In this document: piece by piece, positions 32,672-36,629 of the stretch
Numbering within the stretch: position 1 is the first letter of the stretch
Layout of the letters: each line of letters opens with the position of its first letter
Translations under genes and position numbers: made by a program
The notes under the pieces: model-generated
The model's database searches: none
Told to the model about the DNA's origin: nothing
What the model saw: the letters and a program-made list of their open reading frames with translations, nothing else
NCBI RefSeq assembly: GCF_003290185.1
Contig: NZ_QNFY01000022.1
Location: 1 to 36,629, forward strand
DNA: 36,629 nt
Source: Chryseobacterium lathyri
GTDB taxonomy: Bacteria; Bacteroidota; Bacteroidia; Flavobacteriales; Weeksellaceae
Reading direction: 5' to 3'

Positions 32672-35420
32672 AACCTGGATTTTATATATCGTCCTACTAT
32701 CACTATTCCCGGCACATATTTTTTCTCAGCAGCTGCCCAATGCATTGGCCAGTAAAAAAGATAGCCTAATGCCGGGCATGTCTACTTCTATTTCCTTTGC
32801 CTTAGAAAACACGTCAGCTGAAAACAAGATATATGATATTACTGTTACTGCTTCAAGTCCTTTCCTCACCCCTATTTTAGAAAAAGCGGAACTCAAAATA
32901 CCAGCCAACGAAAAAACAGTTTATATTGTTCCTATCCGAATTGCAGCGGAAGCAGCACAAGGCATATATTCGGTTATTCTACACGGAAGAGATCAATATG
33001 ACGGAACGGTTTTTACCAAAATCTCCCAGGTTCGTATTTCCGGAAACAGAAAGCTTAGTCTTACTTCATTAAATTCGCCGGAGTTCATCAGAGCCGGTGA
33101 AACGATCCGGGCATCCTTTCTTTTAAAAAACAACGGAAATATAACTGAACGACTCATTCTGGAAAGTAAAAATGCCGTAGTTGACCATGATGCATCTATA
33201 ACTTTAGCCCCGAACGAATCAAAAATAATTAATATCTATAAAATCACGAATGCAGAACTTGGTCAAAATGAATTTCAGAATCTCAACCTTTCCGTTTACT
33301 CACCGGACAATCTTAAAGAAAATCAGACAACCTATGTCAGCGTAAAAGTGATATCGGTAAAACCTGTAGAAGACGATATTTACCACAGGCTTCCTGTTTC
33401 CGCTTCCTTATCATTTATCGGGATGAAAAATATGGGCATTTACAATGACGGATTTCAAGGCGAAATATATGGGAAGGGAAGTCTGGACAAAGAAAATAAA
33501 AACCAGATCGAATTTCGCGCTGTATCTCACAATCCTGTAGAATTTAATTCTTTTACTCAGTATGAAGAATATTTTGTTAATTACAAAAGAAATAACTTCT
33601 TTGTTCATCTGGGTGATAAAATGTATTCAGCTTCTTTTTTAACTGAATTTGCAAGATACGGCCGTGGAGCAGAAATTCGTTATGATTTAAAAAAAATCAG
33701 CTTTGGTGGCTTTTATAATCATCCCAGGTTTTTTCGGGATATTAAGGATGAGTTCAATATTTACTCGACCTTTAAAATCCACAAGGAGTCTGAAATCACT
33801 GCAGGATATCTTTACAAAATTCCGCGGAAGGAAGAAATTAATTTCGGAAATATCAGACTGAATTCTGAAACTCATCTTCCCTACACTGCAGGGAAATTCA
33901 AAATTTCAAAAAATATAAGTTTTTCCGGAGAGGCTGCATATAGCAAAAATGAACAATTAGAAGGAACAGCATATATGGCTCAGGCTCAGGCTTCTTTTGA
34001 AAAGCTTAATGGCAATGTAATGTACATGCGGGCCAGTCCTGAATTTGCAGGCTACTTTACCAACACCAGCACGTTTAACGGAAACCTGCAGTATAATGTT
34101 TCTAAGAAAATTAATGTATTCGCCAATTATGTACAGGATGCCAAAAATTTTCAACGGGATACTTTATTTCTTGCAGCGCCATACAGAAGCTTTCTTCAGT
34201 ATGGGATACAGTACAAATATCTTCCAACCGGTCTGGTAACGTTTTATAACGGGTTTCAAAAGTATCAGGACCGTCTGGAGCCTAAACAGTTTGATTATTA
34301 TGAACAATATTTTAAAGTAAGTATTGATCAAAAGGTAGGAATGTTTCAGGTAAACCTTCAGGGACAGCTTGGAAAGACCAATAATTACCTGAGTGGATTT
34401 AATGGAAATTCCAGTTTCTATACTACCAATATATCCTTTGAAAAGTTTAGAACTTCCTTCAATCTCTATGCAAGCTATGCCATTACTTCGAGATATCAGT
34501 TGCAGAATCAGAAGCAGATTTATTATGGGGCCAGAATCTTCAGCAGGTTTACTGATAAGACCAGTTTAAGTCTTTTTTACCAGAATAACTATATGCCGGA
34601 AGAATATTTCAGGGACAGGAATCTTTTTGAAGTATTATTTCATCAGCAGGTTTTTCCTGGCAGTGATATTGATCTTTCGGGCAGGTATTCATTACAGCGC
34701 GGTGAGCTGGGTAATAAGGATTTTGTATTTTCTTTACGTTATACTCTGCGCCTTAATGTACCGGTAGAAAAAACTGCCGAGTATACTTCTTTGGCAGGAA
34801 ACATCAGTAACCTGGGGGTGAAAAAGACAGAAGGAATCAAATTAATGCTTGGAAGCCATTTATCCATTACAGACAAAGAAGGGAATTATCTTTTTAAAAA
34901 TATTGTTCCTGGAGATTATTTTCTTGAAATAGACCGTTCTACAACAGAAATTAATGATATCCCAGATATTTCTTTGCCTGCATCATTGCATCTCATTAAT
35001 AAAGAGAATACTTTCAATTTCGGACTCACTACTGCATCTACTATTAAAGGGATTATCCTACTTTCTGAAGATGATGAAAAAAATAAATACAGCTTTGTAC
35101 AGCTTCAGTCTAAAACAGAAAAAAAGAAGAGACAAAGCATCATTATTGAAGTATCAGATGGTGAGCAGACTTACCGCAAAATAGCATTTATTGGAGAAAC
35201 ATTTGATTTTACTTATTTGCGGCCAGGTGAATGGAAAGTGAAACTTTACAGAAACGGTTTGGACAAACGGTATAAAATAGCTGCTGACTCATTTCAATGC
35301 AGTCTTAAACCGTCACAAACACAGAATATAGCTATTCATATCGTCAAGCAGCAAAGTGAAATTAAATACCAACAGGAAACAATTAAGGTGGGCTACAATG
35401 AAATAAAAAAGAAAAAATGA
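32664..35420 (+). CDS. Large outer-membrane beta-barrel with accessory domains, usher-like
   Basis: The 918-residue exported protein (signal MIKTWILYIVLLSLFPAHIFSQ) has three parts. Residues about 25-230 are two Ig-like domains of the NEW3 type (SISFALENTSAENKIYDITV; SFLLKNNGNITERLILES). About 245-705 is a long run of amphipathic strands with aromatic ends (FFVHLGDKMYSASFLTEFARYG, QYGIQYKYLPTGLVTFYNGF), which I read as an outer-membrane barrel. About 720-900 is two carboxypeptidase/SdrD-B-like domains (SLAGNISNLGVKK ... GNYLFKNIVPGDYFLEID ...). A barrel with N- and C-terminal periplasmic domains next to a chaperone-like gene and subunits suggests an usher-like assembly platform. It has no detectable PapC similarity that I can see; its stop overlaps the next gene by 4 bases. 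Confidence 0.5.
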   Translation: MIKTWILYIVLLSLFPAHIFSQQLPNALASKKDSLMPGMSTSISFALENTSAENKIYDITVTASSPFLTPILEKAELKIPANEKTVYIVPIRIAAEAAQGIYSVILHGRDQYDGTVFTKISQVRISGNRKLSLTSLNSPEFIRAGETIRASFLLKNNGNITERLILESKNAVVDHDASITLAPNESKIINIYKITNAELGQNEFQNLNLSVYSPDNLKENQTTYVSVKVISVKPVEDDIYHRLPVSASLSFIGMKNMGIYNDGFQGEIYGKGSLDKENKNQIEFRAVSHNPVEFNSFTQYEEYFVNYKRNNFFVHLGDKMYSASFLTEFARYGRGAEIRYDLKKISFGGFYNHPRFFRDIKDEFNIYSTFKIHKESEITAGYLYKIPRKEEINFGNIRLNSETHLPYTAGKFKISKNISFSGEAAYSKNEQLEGTAYMAQAQASFEKLNGNVMYMRASPEFAGYFTNTSTFNGNLQYNVSKKINVFANYVQDAKNFQRDTLFLAAPYRSFLQYGIQYKYLPTGLVTFYNGFQKYQDRLEPKQFDYYEQYFKVSIDQKVGMFQVNLQGQLGKTNNYLSGFNGNSSFYTTNISFEKFRTSFNLYASYAITSRYQLQNQKQIYYGARIFSRFTDKTSLSLFYQNNYMPEEYFRDRNLFEVLFHQQVFPGSDIDLSGRYSLQRGELGNKDFVFSLRYTLRLNVPVEKTAEYTSLAGNISNLGVKKTEGIKLMLGSHLSITDKEGNYLFKNIVPGDYFLEIDRSTTEINDIPDISLPASLHLINKENTFNFGLTTASTIKGIILLSEDDEKNKYSFVQLQSKTEKKKRQSIIIEVSDGEQTYRKIAFIGETFDFTYLRPGEWKVKLYRNGLDKRYKIAADSFQCSLKPSQTQNIAIHIVKQQSEIKYQQETIKVGYNEIKKKK

Positions 35421-35941
35421 AATTAAAAGAACCTATAATATATCTGACTTTCTTTATGATCCCCTGCGCAATATTTTCTCAGAGCACTATCGCTGTGACA
35501 CTTCCTCTTGTGACCTTAATGGATATAGAACCTGCCGGAACATTTACTCTGAATTTTACGGCACCTACTGAGGCTGGCCAGGCTTTAACGGTCCCCCCAG
35601 CCAATACTACCAAATGGGTTAATTATACTTCAGCTATTGCATCGGGAGGACTTACGAGAAGAATTACAGCCTCTATAAATCAGTTAATCCCCGGAGTCAG
35701 CATAAGAATACAGGCAGCTGCAGCTTCTGGTGCCGGTGGCGGAGTATTAGGGACATCATCCGGGCTAGTTACCCTGTCTACAACTGCTACAAATATCATT
35801 ACAGGAATAGGTGGTGCATTTACCGGAACCGGAGCTAATAACGGCCACAGATTAACAATCAGTCTTGCTGTAAGCACTTATGCTAATCTTTCTGCCCATA
35901 CCAATACACCTATTGTTATAACTTATACTATCACGGAATAA
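35417..35941 (+). CDS. Putative fibre/pilus subunit B, paralogue of subunit A
   Basis: The 174-residue protein has a signal peptide (MKLKEPIIYLTFFMIPCAIFSQ). Its mature part aligns along its length with the product at 31195: TIAVTLPLVTLMDIEPAG, NFTAPTEAG, W-NYTS, LIPGVSIRI, SGAGGGVLGT, TGTGANNGH and a C-terminal ITYTITE. The start overlaps the barrel gene's stop by 4 bases (ATGA), so its dose follows the assembly proteins rather than subunit A. It may be a minor, initiating or anchoring subunit. Function is inferred from similarity within the locus, not from a known family. Confidence 0.55.
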   Translation: MKLKEPIIYLTFFMIPCAIFSQSTIAVTLPLVTLMDIEPAGTFTLNFTAPTEAGQALTVPPANTTKWVNYTSAIASGGLTRRITASINQLIPGVSIRIQAAAASGAGGGVLGTSSGLVTLSTTATNIITGIGGAFTGTGANNGHRLTISLAVSTYANLSAHTNTPIVITYTITE

Positions 35942-35942
35942 A

Positions 35943-36482
35943 ATGAAAAAAGGAATGAACCCTATTGCTATTATAGCTCATCGCAAAATATTTTCTATAA
36001 AGTATTATATCTGCTTTACTTTCTTTTTCATATTCTGTTCTCACAGTAAAGCACAATCTGTAACAGTTCCTGTTACCAACTGGAATGCTACCATTCCCGC
36101 AATTACAGAAGCGGGAAGTGACTATAGCGGGACTTATAGCAGCCCGACGAACCAGGCTAGCATTAATGTTGGTTTACCGGCATTACTTGGAAGCGTCAAA
36201 GTATATGTACATTATGAAGGTAACCCTACCTGGAACAGTTCTTTGGTTTTATCTGCAAAAAGAACAAGCAATGGATCCACACTTTGTGTAGGGTGTGCTA
36301 TATCGGGTGGAACTAATTATATTACCGTTCCTCTTACTGCTGTTGAATTATTCAGAATATCCACTATTTTATCGGTTACATCTTATACTGGTATTAATAT
36401 ACAATACCAGGTAAGCGGTGTATCTGTAACGCTTCCTTCAGCAACTTATAACAGTAGAATAGTTTTTACCGTAAGTAATTAA
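35943..36482 (+). CDS. Putative terminal subunit or adhesin of the fibre-like locus
   Basis: The 179-residue exported protein has a long N-region before the hydrophobic core (FSIKYYICFTFFFIFCSHSKAQ); an ATG at 35955 may be the better start. The mature part is beta-rich: VTVPVTNWNATIPAITEAG, then strands with two close cysteines (CVGC) and a closing strand RIVFTVSN of the same alternating pattern as subunits A and B. It starts one base after subunit B's stop, last in the operon. It is not clearly homologous to A and B but could be a tip subunit, where cysteines might bond. The assignment is weak. Confidence 0.45.
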   Translation: MKKGMNPIAIIAHRKIFSIKYYICFTFFFIFCSHSKAQSVTVPVTNWNATIPAITEAGSDYSGTYSSPTNQASINVGLPALLGSVKVYVHYEGNPTWNSSLVLSAKRTSNGSTLCVGCAISGGTNYITVPLTAVELFRISTILSVTSYTGINIQYQVSGVSVTLPSATYNSRIVFTVSN

Positions 36483-36530
36483 TGAGTGATAAGTTATTAT
36501 GATGAGTTACCTGATTGGAGGTATAAAACA

Positions 36531-36569
36531 AAAAAAAGTCTCATACAAACTGTGTTGTATGAGACTTTT
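36531..36569. terminator. Bidirectional terminator between the fibre locus and the rRNA operon
   Basis: AAAAGTCTCATACAA (36534-36548) and TTGTATGAGACTTTT (36555-36569) form a perfect 15-bp stem with a 6-base loop. The minus strand has the longer T-run, so it mainly ends the rRNA transcript; on the plus strand TTTTA can end the fibre operon. Confidence 0.85.
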
Positions 36570-36577
36570 AATAAAAA

Positions 36578-36629
36578 CTGGCGGCGGCCTACTCTCCCGC
36601 TTTCGCAGTACCATCGGCGCTGGTGGGCT
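36578..36629 (-). rRNA. rrf: 5S ribosomal RNA, 3' part
   Basis: The reverse complement begins AGCCCACCAGCGCCGAUGGU and ends GGGAGAGUAGGCCGCCGCCAG, the typical 3' third of bacterial 5S rRNA. The 5' part and the rest of the rRNA operon lie beyond the right edge. Transcription runs leftward into the terminator. Confidence 0.93.

Noticed and set aside
1..36629. CRISPR arrays, tRNA genes, transposases
   Set aside because: No regularly spaced repeats, no cloverleaf-like sequence and no transposase frames were seen on reading both strands.

Overview
The window comes from an AT-rich member of the Bacteroidota, most likely a Chryseobacterium-like flavobacterium (Weeksellaceae/Flavobacteriaceae). The evidence is several type IX secretion (T9SS) C-terminal sorting domains, a SusC/SusD pair, DUF4252 and GIN-domain proteins, the alternative GlmU-like protein, a zinc-free type-B L31, and promoters of the form TTTG-N19-TAnnTTTG. 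Genus is an inference; I had no database.

Layout. (1) 1-4473, minus strand: a T9SS-sorted repeat protein broken by one in-frame stop, followed by a very large Rhs/YD-type surface protein that runs off the left edge. (2) 4815-7762, plus: a DUF4407 membrane/coiled-coil protein followed by a soluble chimera of a Clp-type AAA+ ATPase and an FtsH-type M41 zinc peptidase. Together they look like a split FtsH-like membrane protease. (3) 7893-9466, plus: an exported phage-tail-collar protein, a T9SS cargo and a small KTSC protein. (4) 9528-16258, minus: a T9SS domain relic, guaB, an ECF sigma/putative anti-sigma/DUF4252 operon, a GlmU-like enzyme and rpmE2. (5) 16437-23460, plus: a beta-helix lipoprotein, a MazG-like hydrolase, aroA, two small secreted proteins, three evenly spaced DnaA boxes, a short-chain dehydrogenase and an Omp85 protein. 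(6) 23872-30975, plus: SusC, SusD and a Tat-exported phospholipase C. (7) 31195-36482, plus: a compact five-gene locus that looks like an undescribed chaperone-usher-like surface fibre system (subunit, two-Ig periplasmic protein, large outer-membrane barrel with accessory domains, paralogous subunit, last subunit). (8) 36578-36629: the 3' end of a 5S rRNA on the minus strand, so an rRNA operon lies to the right.

The most interesting items are the 31-36 kb fibre-like locus, the DUF4407/AAA-M41 pair, the 12-nt-phased DnaA boxes at 20742-20774, the nonsense-broken T9SS gene at 4288, and the orphan T9SS sorting-domain relic behind guaB. No CRISPR array, tRNA, insertion sequence or integrase was seen.
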